From Levilactobacillus tujiorum (GTDB lineage Bacteria > Bacillota > Bacilli > Lactobacillales > Lactobacillaceae): a stretch of DNA of 64,000 nucleotides. Below, piece by piece: positions 36,278-45,259 of the stretch (within the stretch, counting starts at the first letter, position 1; every line of letters starts with the position of its first letter). A program made the translations under genes and the position numbers. The stretch is taken from assembly GCF_012641185.1 (NCBI RefSeq), contig NZ_JAAXLK010000002.1, forward strand, positions 124,001 through 188,000, read 5' to 3'. A model generated the notes under the pieces. That model was not told the DNA's origin and ran no database searches. It worked only from the letters and a program-made list of their open reading frames with translations.

Positions 36278-37108
36278 ATGAGTGACAATAGTCGCATGGC
36301 GCGCTACCATTCGGCAGACCAACCAGCGCCGCAGCAACCCCCAAAGGGCTCACAGCCAACCTATCAACGCCGACCTGCCTTAGCTCGGTGGGTGGCAATC
36401 TTGGTGTTGCTATTAACGCTGACGTTAGGGTTAAAGATAACGGTGTTTAATGCCAACTATATGGCAGGTGTCGTCTCTCGTTCCACAACGGGACAAAAGG
36501 TGATTAACCAACTGAATAATGAGTTGGAAAGTATCGGCATCAGTGGCAATCCCGTAACTTCCGGCATTGCCCAGCCTTACCTGGCCCAGGGTGTCGCCCA
36601 GCTATATGGTGAGTCGGCTACAACTACTGTGGATAGCACGGCGCTCGCTAATGCAATGAGTGCCCAAGCCCAGACGGTAGGGGTCACGGTGACGTCGACG
36701 ATGACCGCCGCGATTGCTAAAGAGGCCCGCCAAGCCGCTAAGGCCGCTTTTACCACACCAGCCATGACGCAAGCGTCGGCCAAAATTCAGAAGTTAAAAC
36801 GCCTGAATTTCTTGATCCTGATGGGAAGTCTGTTATTGGCCTTGGTAACAGCAATCTACGCTTTTAGCGTGCATCACGTAATGGCAAGCTTGGGTCCAGG
36901 AATGACGCTAGGAGGCTTGTTAACGGGCCTGCTAGGCGCTGCTGGCTATTATTTTCTACCCCTGGTGGTGCCAACCGCTTCAGCTACCGTAACGAATTTG
37001 GTCGCAACGGTTGGTCGTAGTGGCCTGGAAGTCGTCATTTTTGCTGGAGTGGTAGAAATTGTGCTAGGGCTGTTAATTATGTTAGGGCACCGAACGTTCA
37101 GAAAGTAA
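36278..37108 (+). CDS. Membrane protein of unknown function
   Basis: A 276-residue protein not recognised. ATG 36278 has GGAGGTGG 5-6 bases upstream. A Pro/Gln-rich hydrophilic N-terminus is followed by a helix (about 42-62). An outer domain of about 120 residues rich in Ala, Thr and Ser follows, then three helices (about 183-205, 215-238, 248-270) and a short basic tail. The outer segment contains ATTTVDST and many small residues but no clear motif. It stands alone, with a terminator after it and repeat copy B before it. Confidence 0.75.
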   Translation: MSDNSRMARYHSADQPAPQQPPKGSQPTYQRRPALARWVAILVLLLTLTLGLKITVFNANYMAGVVSRSTTGQKVINQLNNELESIGISGNPVTSGIAQPYLAQGVAQLYGESATTTVDSTALANAMSAQAQTVGVTVTSTMTAAIAKEARQAAKAAFTTPAMTQASAKIQKLKRLNFLILMGSLLLALVTAIYAFSVHHVMASLGPGMTLGGLLTGLLGAAGYYFLPLVVPTASATVTNLVATVGRSGLEVVIFAGVVEIVLGLLIMLGHRTFRK

Positions 37109-37123
37109 ATCACTTGATTTCAC

Positions 37124-37160
37124 AAAAACGCCTAAGATGATGGTATCTTAGGCGTTTTTT
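37124..37160 (+). terminator. Terminator after the membrane protein gene
   Basis: AAAAACGCCTAAGAT and ATCTTAGGCGTTTTT form a 15-bp perfect stem with a six-base loop. Confidence 0.92.
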
Positions 37161-37233
37161 ATTGTGAAAAAATAACGCTAGGATTACGACAGGTCATGTT
37201 GAATTGATTAGCTACTAGTATTGTTAAAATAAT

Positions 37234-37283
37234 TAATTGATTTCTCAATTATTTATTGACCAAAACGAGTGCGTCGGTATAGA
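37234..37283 (+). promoter_or_regulatory. Promoter and palindrome of the LPxTG protein gene
   Basis: TTGACC (37256-37261) with TATAGA (37278-37283, 16 bases) or TAGAAT (18 bases). Just upstream is the perfect inverted repeat TAATTGA-TTTC-TCAATTA (37234-37251), a possible operator. The implied leader is about 200 bases. Confidence 0.6.
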
Positions 37284-37430
37284 ATAAGGACAATTATTTT
37301 AAACTATGAATTAAAATGAAATATTATAAGTCGCGATTTAATAAGGTTGAGGGACTAACTTGGTTTCACAAATAAGAATTAGTTGCACAAACGAAACTGG
37401 TCGTTAAAATTATGTGGAGAGTAAGGGGAC

Positions 37431-37479
37431 ATCACCTGAAATTGCGAGGTGATCATCAGGTCGACTAACCTGATTTTTT
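37431..37479 (+). promoter_or_regulatory. Attenuator-like leader of the LPxTG protein gene
   Basis: Four segments alternate: ATCACCT (37431-37437), AGGTGAT (37447-37453), ATCAGGT (37455-37461), ACCTGAT (37468-37474), then a T run to 37479 directly before the ribosome site. Segments 3 and 4 form a terminator-like hairpin. Segment 1 with its next bases (ACCTGA, 37434-37439) can instead pair with TCAGGT of segment 3, breaking the terminator, while 1-2 pairing leaves it free. Pairing is seen directly; regulation is inferred. Confidence 0.55.
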
Positions 37480-37495
37480 GAGAGGAGCAATCAAG

Positions 37496-40400
37496 ATGAA
37501 TGCTAAAGAGCACTACAAGATGTACAAGGATGGTAAGCACTGGGTTTTCGCCGCAATTACGGTTGCCACTATTGGCTTAGGAACGGCGATGAGTCAAGAG
37601 ACGCCGGTACACGCTGATACAACGCCAACGGCCACGACCCAGTCAAGCTCTGAGAGTACGATGTCAGGCAATGAGGTGGCTCTTCCATCCACTGGTGAGT
37701 CGACGGGAGATCAGACCAGTGGCACGTCAGCCAGTGAGGGGACTGCGTTGGGGGATAACGATAACGCAACGATCACTAATGAGAGTGATGGTAAAACTAA
37801 CGAGGCCAGTCACACGCCACAGGAAGCGGCGTCTGGGGATTCGGGTGAGACGACTGACAATGAAGTTGTCAATCCTGACGGCAATGGCCAAAACCAGACC
37901 GGTACGCCGGAGACCGCGCCGTCTGCCGGTGCAGTGAGTAGCCAAGATGATGTTGAAAATGAGGATCAGAATTTAACGCCGCCCCGAGAGACGTCTAGTG
38001 ACACGGCAACCAGCGGTGCTGCCACTGGTGGGGACGACCACGCTGGCCAACCAGCAATTGCGGCAAGTCCGGCATCATCCCTAGTGAAGAGCTTAGCCGC
38101 GACCGTGCCAGTCATTCCGGATACGAGTAATTTAACGTACAGTCTAAATAGCGACGGCACCGCGACCATCACGGGAGCCAAGCAAGATGTTGGCGATACT
38201 CTGGTGATTCCTTCGACGATTACCGACGACAGCGGTAAAGTATTACAGGTGACCGCCATTGGTCAGGGGTTCAGTTCCAACTTCCCAAACACAACTAATC
38301 TCAAGACGCTGATAATTGAAAACGGGATTACGTCGATTGCGGACAATGCCTTTTCTTACTTGAAGACCTTACAAACGATTGATTTGAGTCAAAATAAGAC
38401 ATTGAAAACGATTGGCAAACAGGCATTTCTCAATGATAGTATTACTACGCTAATTTTGCCGGACAGTGTCACAACCATTGGCGATCAAGCGTTTGCTAGT
38501 AACCCCTTGGCTAACGTGACGTTTGGCACGGGTATCCAGACCATCGGGAACGAAGCGTTCGAGTACGACCCACTGACGAGTATTGATTTAAGTCAGAGTA
38601 CCGGGTTAACGTCAATTGGGGACTTGGCCTTCTTTGCTGCGCAAGCGACCACGGTGGCCTTGCCAGTTAGCCTCCAAACGATTGGCAAGCAGGCGTTTGC
38701 CTCTAACTCTAAGTTGACGAGTATTGCCTTTCCGGCCAGCCTGCAATCAATTGGCGACGAAGCTTTTCTACAGGATAGTCAGTTGGCCACGGTGACCTTT
38801 GCGCCAGATGGACAATTAACGACAATCGGCAGTCAGGCATTTACCTATGATGCGTTGACCAGCCTGACCTTGCCTGCTAGTCTGCAATCAATCGGGGCCA
38901 GTGCGTTTGCCGCGAATACGGCACTCACGGCGGTGAATTTTGCCGCTGACGGTCAACTCACGACGATTGGAGACCACGCCTTTGAGAACGATAACGGCAT
39001 TACGACGTTAACTCTGCCAGCCAGTTTGACGACGGTGGGGGACTTCGCCTTCAGTACACTGCACAATTTGGAAACGGTTACGTTTGCTAATGGCAGTCAG
39101 CCATTGACGATCGGTAACAGTGCGTTCATTTATGATATCGGTTTGACGCAAGTGACCTTACCGGAAAATCTGATATCAATTGGCGATCAGGCCTTCCTGT
39201 CAGCTACTAGCCTGCCAACGATTGTTCTGCCCGCACAACTGGAGAGCATCGGGGCTAACGCCTTTACCTACGATCAAGGGTTAAAAACTGTGGATATGAC
39301 GGGAGCCACTAGTCTGACGACAATCGGCAACGGTGCCTTTGAATACGCGGGATTGACGGGGAGCCTGACGTTGCCAGCAAATTTGACGACAATTGGTGAT
39401 CTGGCCTTTGCCGTCAATAATTTGACGGGGGTGGTCTTTAACGACAAGCTACAGGGTATCGGTGAGAGTGCGTTCGTTTACAACCAATTGGCTGACCCCA
39501 TCACGCTACCGGCGACGCTGACAAACGTTGGCGATCATGCATTCTATGGCAATCGGCTGACAACCGTCAGTGTGCCGATGACGGTAACACAGCTGGGAAC
39601 GGACGTGTTTAGCTACAATCGCATCACGCAGCTGACGGCTGCCGCGGGGACGAGTAATCTGGCCCTGAATCAGAATGCGTATTACTTTGCCGATCAGCCG
39701 ACAGTCTCACTCAACGATCTATTCAAGACGACGTTGGGCACAGCGACGATCGCCCCCGGTGACATTAGTCATTTATCGAATGGGGTCACGCTGGGAGCGA
39801 ATGGCACGTTTGTGGTGCCAACTGGTGTTGATCAGTTTACCTTTAACTGGTCAATGGCTGGTGGGACTTATACCGGGCAGTATCAGGTTGTGCTCAATAA
39901 TCCAGATATCAAGGTATTTAATTCGACGATCTTCTACGGCGATGACTGGACACCCGCGGATAATTTACTCAGCGCCATTAAACCAGACGGATCAACGGCG
40001 GCGATCGGTGACCTGACCGTCACGATTCATCAGTTGAATAGTCAGGGACAGGTCGTTACCGATGATACGGGCAAACCGGTGGAAATTGCGGCGGACGCGT
40101 TAACCAATCAAGTGGGCACCTACCAAGTGACTTATAGCTATGGGAGCAGTTCGTCAGCAGTAGCGCTGGTCACGGTGAACAAGCGATCAGCAAGTTACAC
40201 CGTCACGGGGTCACAGACCGTAACTTACAATGGGCAAGCACCTGTTCCGGATAGTGCTGACTTCAACGTGGCATTGTCTAACGATTTACCTTACACCTTG
40301 AAAGACGGCGATTTAACGCTGGCGTACACGGACGCCAAGGGTAATCAGGTCTTGTTGACGGACGACAACGCTGCTGACTTCACTAACGTGGGCACGTACC

Positions 40401-41680
40401 AAGTTGTGGTAAATCCGGACGCCTGGGCGCGTTTGACGGCAGAATCACCCGCACTGGCTAATTATGACTGGTCGAAATCAACTTCCCTAGCCACGTTAAC
40501 GATTGCTCCTGCACCGCTGACGGTAACGGTGGCTGATCAGTCGATGGTTTACGGCAACCAGGAGCCGCAACCTCAAGTGACAGTGGTGGATGCGAACGGC
40601 CAACCAGTTGCTAATCCAGACATTACGGTCACACGTGATGGTGACAACGACGCGGGCGTTTACGGGTATCACGTTACGGTCAATAATGCTAATTATACGT
40701 TAGCTGATGGGTCATCCGTCGGGACATTAACGATTAAGAAACTTCCGCTGACTATAACGCTGGCTGATCAATCGAAGGCGGTGGGAACCGCTGATCCGAC
40801 CATTCAGCCGACGATCGTGGACAGCAATGGTCGTGTGATCACGGACTCTGGCCTGACCGTTAGTCGGGAACCTGGACAGGTGGTGGGCACGTATAACTAT
40901 TATTTAAACGTCAACGGTCTTAACGCCAATTACACGGTGGCTCAGGCCAATCTCGGCAAACTGACCATTTTGCCAGTGAAGGCTACCCTGACCGGCAGCA
41001 ACTACACGATGACGGTCGGTGATCCAACGCCAACCGCAGCTGATTTTAAAGCCGCAGCAACGGATACCAATGGGCAGGCTGTCGGCAGCGATCAGGTGTC
41101 CGTTGATCTGGGAAACGCGGATGTGACTAAGCCTGGAACGTATCAAGTGACGTTACGGTATGGTGATGCCCCAGACGTGACGGTGACGCTCACGGTGGTT
41201 GCTAAGCCAACGGATGGCGGCGCTGGTGATGGGGGTAATTCGGGTGGTGGCACGACGCCGGTTGACCCGACTGACCCGACCGATCCCACTGATCCGGTTG
41301 CGCCGGTTGATCCGAGTGACCCGCACACACCTGAAGTCCCTGACACAGGCAACCATCATCAGGTGATTAGTGATGGTGGCGTTGATGCTAAGATTAAGCC
41401 GGGAATTGTAGTGACGGTTAATCGACCACAACAACTGCGAAACGGTGGTGCGGCCGGTCACATTACAACTGGGCTTAACAACTCCGGCCAGAACATGACC
41501 CACCGGTTGACTCAGCAGGCAGAAGCACGGTCAAATCAGGCAACCCAATCACAAGCTAAGGACGCGCGAGCAGCGACGTTACCCCAAACCAGTGAGGCGA
41601 CAACGCCTTGGTGGTCCGTACTCGGGCTCTTCTTAGGGGGCTTGGGCCTGGTAGGATATCGTAAGCGGCGTCATGATTAA
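37496..41680 (+). CDS. LPxTG surface protein with BspA-type leucine-rich repeats
   Basis: A 1,394-residue wall-anchored surface protein. The N-terminus HYKMYKDGKHWVFAAITVA is a KxYKxGKxW-type signal peptide, cut near VHADT. A Ser/Thr-rich, acidic stalk (about 45-190) follows. About 19 LRR_5 repeats with the IGxxAF motif span roughly 275-712. Next come an Ig-like domain and two MBG-type repeats (about 900-1165) and a Pro/Asp-rich DPTDPTDPTDP spacer. LPQTS (near 1362), a hydrophobic helix and a KRRHD tail end the protein for sortase anchoring. AGGAG is eight bases before ATG 37496. It probably mediates adhesion (family knowledge); the ligand is unknown. Confidence 0.92.
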   Translation: MNAKEHYKMYKDGKHWVFAAITVATIGLGTAMSQETPVHADTTPTATTQSSSESTMSGNEVALPSTGESTGDQTSGTSASEGTALGDNDNATITNESDGKTNEASHTPQEAASGDSGETTDNEVVNPDGNGQNQTGTPETAPSAGAVSSQDDVENEDQNLTPPRETSSDTATSGAATGGDDHAGQPAIAASPASSLVKSLAATVPVIPDTSNLTYSLNSDGTATITGAKQDVGDTLVIPSTITDDSGKVLQVTAIGQGFSSNFPNTTNLKTLIIENGITSIADNAFSYLKTLQTIDLSQNKTLKTIGKQAFLNDSITTLILPDSVTTIGDQAFASNPLANVTFGTGIQTIGNEAFEYDPLTSIDLSQSTGLTSIGDLAFFAAQATTVALPVSLQTIGKQAFASNSKLTSIAFPASLQSIGDEAFLQDSQLATVTFAPDGQLTTIGSQAFTYDALTSLTLPASLQSIGASAFAANTALTAVNFAADGQLTTIGDHAFENDNGITTLTLPASLTTVGDFAFSTLHNLETVTFANGSQPLTIGNSAFIYDIGLTQVTLPENLISIGDQAFLSATSLPTIVLPAQLESIGANAFTYDQGLKTVDMTGATSLTTIGNGAFEYAGLTGSLTLPANLTTIGDLAFAVNNLTGVVFNDKLQGIGESAFVYNQLADPITLPATLTNVGDHAFYGNRLTTVSVPMTVTQLGTDVFSYNRITQLTAAAGTSNLALNQNAYYFADQPTVSLNDLFKTTLGTATIAPGDISHLSNGVTLGANGTFVVPTGVDQFTFNWSMAGGTYTGQYQVVLNNPDIKVFNSTIFYGDDWTPADNLLSAIKPDGSTAAIGDLTVTIHQLNSQGQVVTDDTGKPVEIAADALTNQVGTYQVTYSYGSSSSAVALVTVNKRSASYTVTGSQTVTYNGQAPVPDSADFNVALSNDLPYTLKDGDLTLAYTDAKGNQVLLTDDNAADFTNVGTYQVVVNPDAWARLTAESPALANYDWSKSTSLATLTIAPAPLTVTVADQSMVYGNQEPQPQVTVVDANGQPVANPDITVTRDGDNDAGVYGYHVTVNNANYTLADGSSVGTLTIKKLPLTITLADQSKAVGTADPTIQPTIVDSNGRVITDSGLTVSREPGQVVGTYNYYLNVNGLNANYTVAQANLGKLTILPVKATLTGSNYTMTVGDPTPTAADFKAAATDTNGQAVGSDQVSVDLGNADVTKPGTYQVTLRYGDAPDVTVTLTVVAKPTDGGAGDGGNSGGGTTPVDPTDPTDPTDPVAPVDPSDPHTPEVPDTGNHHQVISDGGVDAKIKPGIVVTVNRPQQLRNGGAAGHITTGLNNSGQNMTHRLTQQAEARSNQATQSQAKDARAATLPQTSEATTPWWSVLGLFLGGLGLVGYRKRRHD

Positions 41681-41693
41681 TTTTGAATAATAG

Positions 41694-41739
41694 AAAAGAC
41701 CGGTTTAACCAGAATGATTCCTGGTTAAACCGGTCTTTT
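41694..41739. terminator. Bidirectional terminator between the LPxTG gene and glnQ-like gene
   Basis: AAAAGACCGGTTTAACCAG and its exact complement form a perfect 19-bp stem with an eight-base loop. Confidence 0.95.
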
Positions 41740-41764
41740 GGTTAGAGTGATGAATAAGTGAAGG

Positions 41765-42505
41765 TTACATCAAAATTTTTGATAGGAAGTCCTGTGCCCG
41801 TTCGGTCTGCGGATTACTGAAGAAGGCTTCAGGCGTGTTGTTTTCCTGAATATAGCCATCGGCCATGAACCAAACACGATCGGCGACGGACTTGGCAAAG
41901 CCCATTTCATGGGTAACCACGACCATGGTCATGCCTTGTTGCGCCAAGTCTTGCATGACGTTGAGTACTTCACCAACCATCTCAGGGTCTAAGGCAGACG
42001 TGGGTTCATCGAAGAGCATGACTTTAGGATCCATCGCTAGTGCCCGTGCAATGGCAACCCGTTGCGCTTGACCACCAGAGAGACTCGTAGGGAAGGCATC
42101 GGCGTGGTCATCCAAGTTGACTTGTTTGAGCAACTCGTGCGCCCGTTTGGTAGCATCGGTATCGCTGATTCCCTTGACTTTCATGGGCGCGAGCTTGATG
42201 TTTTCCAAAACCGTCATGTTAGGGAAGAGGTTGAAGTTTTGAAAGACCATTCCCATCTGTTCCCGTAATGTGTTTACCTTTTTAGTGTCCAGGGTGGTCA
42301 GGTCCTGACCGTCGAAGTCGACTTCACCACTGGTTGGAGTTTCAAGGAGATTCAGACAACGCAGAAAGGTACTTTTCCCACTACCAGATGGACCGATGAC
42401 CACAATCACCTGACCGGTATCAACTTGTTCTGAAATATCCTTTAAGACTTGGTTGTCGCCAAAGTTTTTGGCGAGGTTTTTAACCTCGATAATTGGTTTA
42501 GTCAT
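41765..42505 (-). CDS. Amino-acid ABC transporter ATP-binding protein (GlnQ-like)
   Basis: This 246-residue ATPase powers polar amino-acid uptake. Walker [10 protein letters not shown], the signature [15 protein letters not shown], Walker [15 protein letters not shown] and the VVTHEM H-loop are intact. It overlaps the 3' end of the permease gene by eight bases, so the two form a two-gene operon in the order permease-binding protein fusion, then ATPase. Confidence 0.93.
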   Translation of the reverse strand: MTKPIIEVKNLAKNFGDNQVLKDISEQVDTGQVIVVIGPSGSGKSTFLRCLNLLETPTSGEVDFDGQDLTTLDTKKVNTLREQMGMVFQNFNLFPNMTVLENIKLAPMKVKGISDTDATKRAHELLKQVNLDDHADAFPTSLSGGQAQRVAIARALAMDPKVMLFDEPTSALDPEMVGEVLNVMQDLAQQGMTMVVVTHEMGFAKSVADRVWFMADGYIQENNTPEAFFSNPQTERAQDFLSKILM

Positions 42506-43973
42506 GTTGCATCTTCCTTTCGAAGTGGTTTAAGATCCGCGATGCGGTGAACGTCATGATGAAGTAGAGCACCATGATCACCGCAATTGGCGCAACCCCT
42601 CTGTACGTGTCAGACCGAACAATATTGCTTTGGAAAATCAGTTCGGAAACCCCGATGATGGAGACAATTGAACTATCCTTGATTAAAGTAATAAATTCGT
42701 TCCCTAGAGATGGCCAGATGTTCTTCAAGGCTTGGGGAAGGACGACGTAGCGCATGGTGTAGCCGCTGGTCATCCCCAGACTCCGGGCCGCTTCGGTCTG
42801 TCCCTTATCGACGGAGTTAATCCCACCCCGGATGTATTCAGCGATGTAAGCACCAGAGTTCAATGAAATGGCGATAATCCCAGACATGAGGGCAGGCAGG
42901 TTCACGATCAAGCCTAGTCCGAAGTAGACGAACATGACTTGAACCATCATTGGCGTGCCCCGAATGAACTCGACGTAAGCGGTCGCTAACCACCGAAGGG
43001 CCGTTGCGAAGACGCCACCTTGAGCCATGCGTGCCAAGGATAGCAGCACACCCAAGATAAATCCAAAGAACACAGAGCAAACGGTGATGATCAGCGTATA
43101 CTCGATCCCTTTAAGGAAGGCTTTCCAGTAATGAAGCATACTGGTATTCACCGTGTTGGTCTTTAAGTATTTCCCGGCAGCGGGGAGGTAGTCCTTGTTT
43201 ACTAGGTCTTGCTTTCTGATTTGGTCGACAGACTTGTTGGCCGCAGCTACCAAAGAGGTTGACCCCTTAGCGAAGGCCACGGAAGCGCTGGTATCTGAGG
43301 CACTCAAATCAAAGTGGCTGGGAATCATGGCGAGTTCTTTATTGTTGGAAACGTAAGCCTGAGCAGAAGGCTTTTCCATCGCCACCCCTTGGAGCTTGTG
43401 GCTTTGTAACCCTAAGATTAAGTCAGAAACGGAGGTCATTCCCTTGACCGTGGTCCCGCTGGTTTGCTTCTTCGATTCGTTATACATCGTTGAACCGGTT
43501 TGGGCCCCAATCGTTTTGCCGACGAATGAATCCTTATCCTTATAAATGCCCTTGTCGTTCTTGTTGATGACGATACTGTAACCACCTTGGTAGTAAGTAT
43601 GTGTGAAATCAACATTCTTCCGCCGAGCAGGGGTAGGATTCATCCCGGAAATAACCATATCAACCTTACCCGTTTGCAGGGCAACTAACAGTGAGTCAAA
43701 GGACATGGACTTTACCACGAGCTTGACGCCCAGGTCTTTGGCAATCTTCTTACCGACGGCGACGTCCATCCCGACGACTTGGCTCTTGCCGTGGACGGTT
43801 GCTTGAAATTCGTAAGGGGGGTAATCAGGGGAGGTTCCCATGATTAAGGTCCCTTTCTTTTGTACCTTGGCCAACGAGTTATCGGTGGCGGCTTGTGCGG
43901 TGGTCGTTGTGGCAGCCCATCCCGCAACCAGTGCCATCACTAATGCGATGGCCATAATTAATTTATTTTTCAT
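42498..43973 (-). CDS. Fused amino-acid-binding protein and permease (GlnP-like)
   Basis: A 491-residue fusion of an extracellular substrate-binding domain and a His/Glu/Gln-type permease. ATG 43973, with GAGGAG nine bases upstream, gives a signal peptide ending TTAQAA. The binding domain (about 40-275) has [11 protein letters not shown] and [16 protein letters not shown]. The permease (about 285-490) has the EAA loop [24 protein letters not shown]. Its substrate is a polar amino acid, probably glutamine or similar (family knowledge). Confidence 0.93.
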   Translation of the reverse strand: MKNKLIMAIALVMALVAGWAATTTTAQAATDNSLAKVQKKGTLIMGTSPDYPPYEFQATVHGKSQVVGMDVAVGKKIAKDLGVKLVVKSMSFDSLLVALQTGKVDMVISGMNPTPARRKNVDFTHTYYQGGYSIVINKNDKGIYKDKDSFVGKTIGAQTGSTMYNESKKQTSGTTVKGMTSVSDLILGLQSHKLQGVAMEKPSAQAYVSNNKELAMIPSHFDLSASDTSASVAFAKGSTSLVAAANKSVDQIRKQDLVNKDYLPAAGKYLKTNTVNTSMLHYWKAFLKGIEYTLIITVCSVFFGFILGVLLSLARMAQGGVFATALRWLATAYVEFIRGTPMMVQVMFVYFGLGLIVNLPALMSGIIAISLNSGAYIAEYIRGGINSVDKGQTEAARSLGMTSGYTMRYVVLPQALKNIWPSLGNEFITLIKDSSIVSIIGVSELIFQSNIVRSDTYRGVAPIAVIMVLYFIMTFTASRILNHFERKMQHD

Positions 43974-44009
43974 AATGGCTTGCTCCTCTATCATGTGATG
44001 ATGTAATAG

Positions 44010-44060
44010 AGTATAGCCGGTTTCGTGTATTTATACAAGTTTTATTTTGATAAATTTATC
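44010..44060 (-). promoter_or_regulatory. Promoter of the amino-acid transporter, with palindrome
   Basis: On the minus strand, TTGTAT (44038-44033) and TATACT (44015-44010) are 17 bases apart. A perfect 12-base palindrome GATAAATTTATC (44049-44060) lies just upstream, and GTGTAT/ATACAC halves flank it about 45 bases apart. It may be a regulator site or only AT-rich promoter DNA. Confidence 0.6.
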
Positions 44061-44253
44061 TTTATACACAACTTATTCAAATGAAATTCGCTTCCAACCT
44101 TGATTTAAAGGGAAAGACAACTTTTCGTATACATTTTTGATGAATAAGCGGTTTTTATAAGCTTTGCAATTGAACGAATGGGGAGTAAGTGCTAATATGA
44201 ATAGTGTCTGTTTTATACGGATATCTATAAAATTTTAGAAAAGAGGAGTTACG

Positions 44254-44991
44254 ATGTCAGGACATTCTAAATGGCATAACATCCAGGGCCGGAAAAATGC
44301 TCAGGATGCAAAGCGTGGAAAAATCTTCCAAAAAATCTCACGTGATTTGTACCAAGCTGCAAAAGCAGGTGGTCCTGATCCCGACGGTAACCCTCAACTT
44401 CGTTTGGAAATGGACAAGGCGCGGGCAGCTAACATGCCTAAGGAAAACATCAAGCGGGCTTTAGACAAGGCCTCTGGTGTTGGTGGCGCTAAGTTCGAAG
44501 AAATCACCTACGAAGGTTACGGTCCAGCAGGGACAGCGATCATGGTTGCTGCTTTGACGGATAACAAGAACCGGACGGCTGCGGCTATTCGTTCTGCCTT
44601 CACGCACCACGGTGGCTCACTTGGTGCAGCAGGTTCCGTTTCTTACATGTTTGATCGGAAGGGTTACATTGTAATCTTACGTGATGGCTTGGATACGGAT
44701 GAAGATACGATGTTGATGGATGCTTTAGATGCCGGGGCGGACGACATGGAAACCACGGATGAAGAATTCAAGATCTACACGGATCCTTCAAATGAAATTG
44801 CAGTACGTGACGCTTTACAGGATAAGGGTTACAAGTTGGACACCGCTGAAGTTCGGATGTTCCCTCAAAACACGACCGAAGTACCAGAAGAAAAAGCTTC
44901 TCAATACCAAGGCCTAATTGACGAACTGGAAAACAACGACGATGTTTCCGATATTTACGAAGCCGCTGTCTTACCTGAAAGTGTTGACTAG
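44254..44991 (+). CDS. yebC: YebC/PmpR family protein
   Basis: A 245-residue protein of the TACO1/YebC group. It starts [22 protein letters not shown], the universal family opening, and has [15 protein letters not shown] and [10 protein letters not shown]. YebC proteins were long called transcription regulators and recent work ties some to translation at proline stretches. GAGGAG precedes the ATG. It is monocistronic, with a terminator after it. Confidence 0.95.
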   Translation: MSGHSKWHNIQGRKNAQDAKRGKIFQKISRDLYQAAKAGGPDPDGNPQLRLEMDKARAANMPKENIKRALDKASGVGGAKFEEITYEGYGPAGTAIMVAALTDNKNRTAAAIRSAFTHHGGSLGAAGSVSYMFDRKGYIVILRDGLDTDEDTMLMDALDAGADDMETTDEEFKIYTDPSNEIAVRDALQDKGYKLDTAEVRMFPQNTTEVPEEKASQYQGLIDELENNDDVSDIYEAAVLPESVD

Positions 44992-45015
44992 ATTTAATCG
45001 AATAATTCGAGTCAG

Positions 45016-45054
45016 CAAACCCGTTGCCAGGCCTAGCTTGGTGGCGGGTTTTTG
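45016..45054 (+). terminator. Terminator after yebC
   Basis: AAACCCG-TT-GCCA pairs with TGGTGGCGGGTTT around a short loop and runs into TTTTT. Confidence 0.85.
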
Positions 45055-45150
45055 TGTGCAGTGATTAAAAAATAAACTTGCATTCTGTGGGAGTGACGGG
45101 TAAACTCCATAAATGTGGCTGAGGGTTCAGTCATTTTTTTAGCTCGTATA

Positions 45151-45234
45151 CAACATGCCCTATACTAATTTTGACGGTGATAAGTAAAATTAAATGGGGT
45201 AATATTGTAAAATGCAACATGCCATATACATTTT
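45151..45234. repeat. Direct repeats in the promoter of the large Pip gene
   Basis: CAACATGCCCTATACTAATTTT (two short of it shown as CAACATGCCC then TATACTAATTTT; 45151-45172) and CAACATGCCATATACATTTT (45215-45234) share CAACATGCC, TATAC and an AT tail, 64 bases apart start to start. The second lies between TTGTAA (45205-45210) and a weak -10, so it overlaps a likely promoter. An ATGCC/GGCAT inverted pair spans copy 2. They look like regulator sites. Confidence 0.65.
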
Positions 45235-45259
45235 ACGGCATACTTAAGGAGTGCTGAGA

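Noticed and set aside
38326-39640. Regular repeats that could be taken for a CRISPR array
   Set aside because: They are in-frame codon-level repeats of a leucine-rich-repeat protein with no constant spacers or identical DNA repeats.
41153-41503. Minus-strand frames over the DPTDP spacer of the surface protein
   Set aside because: They are mirror frames of a low-complexity coding region, with no ribosome site.
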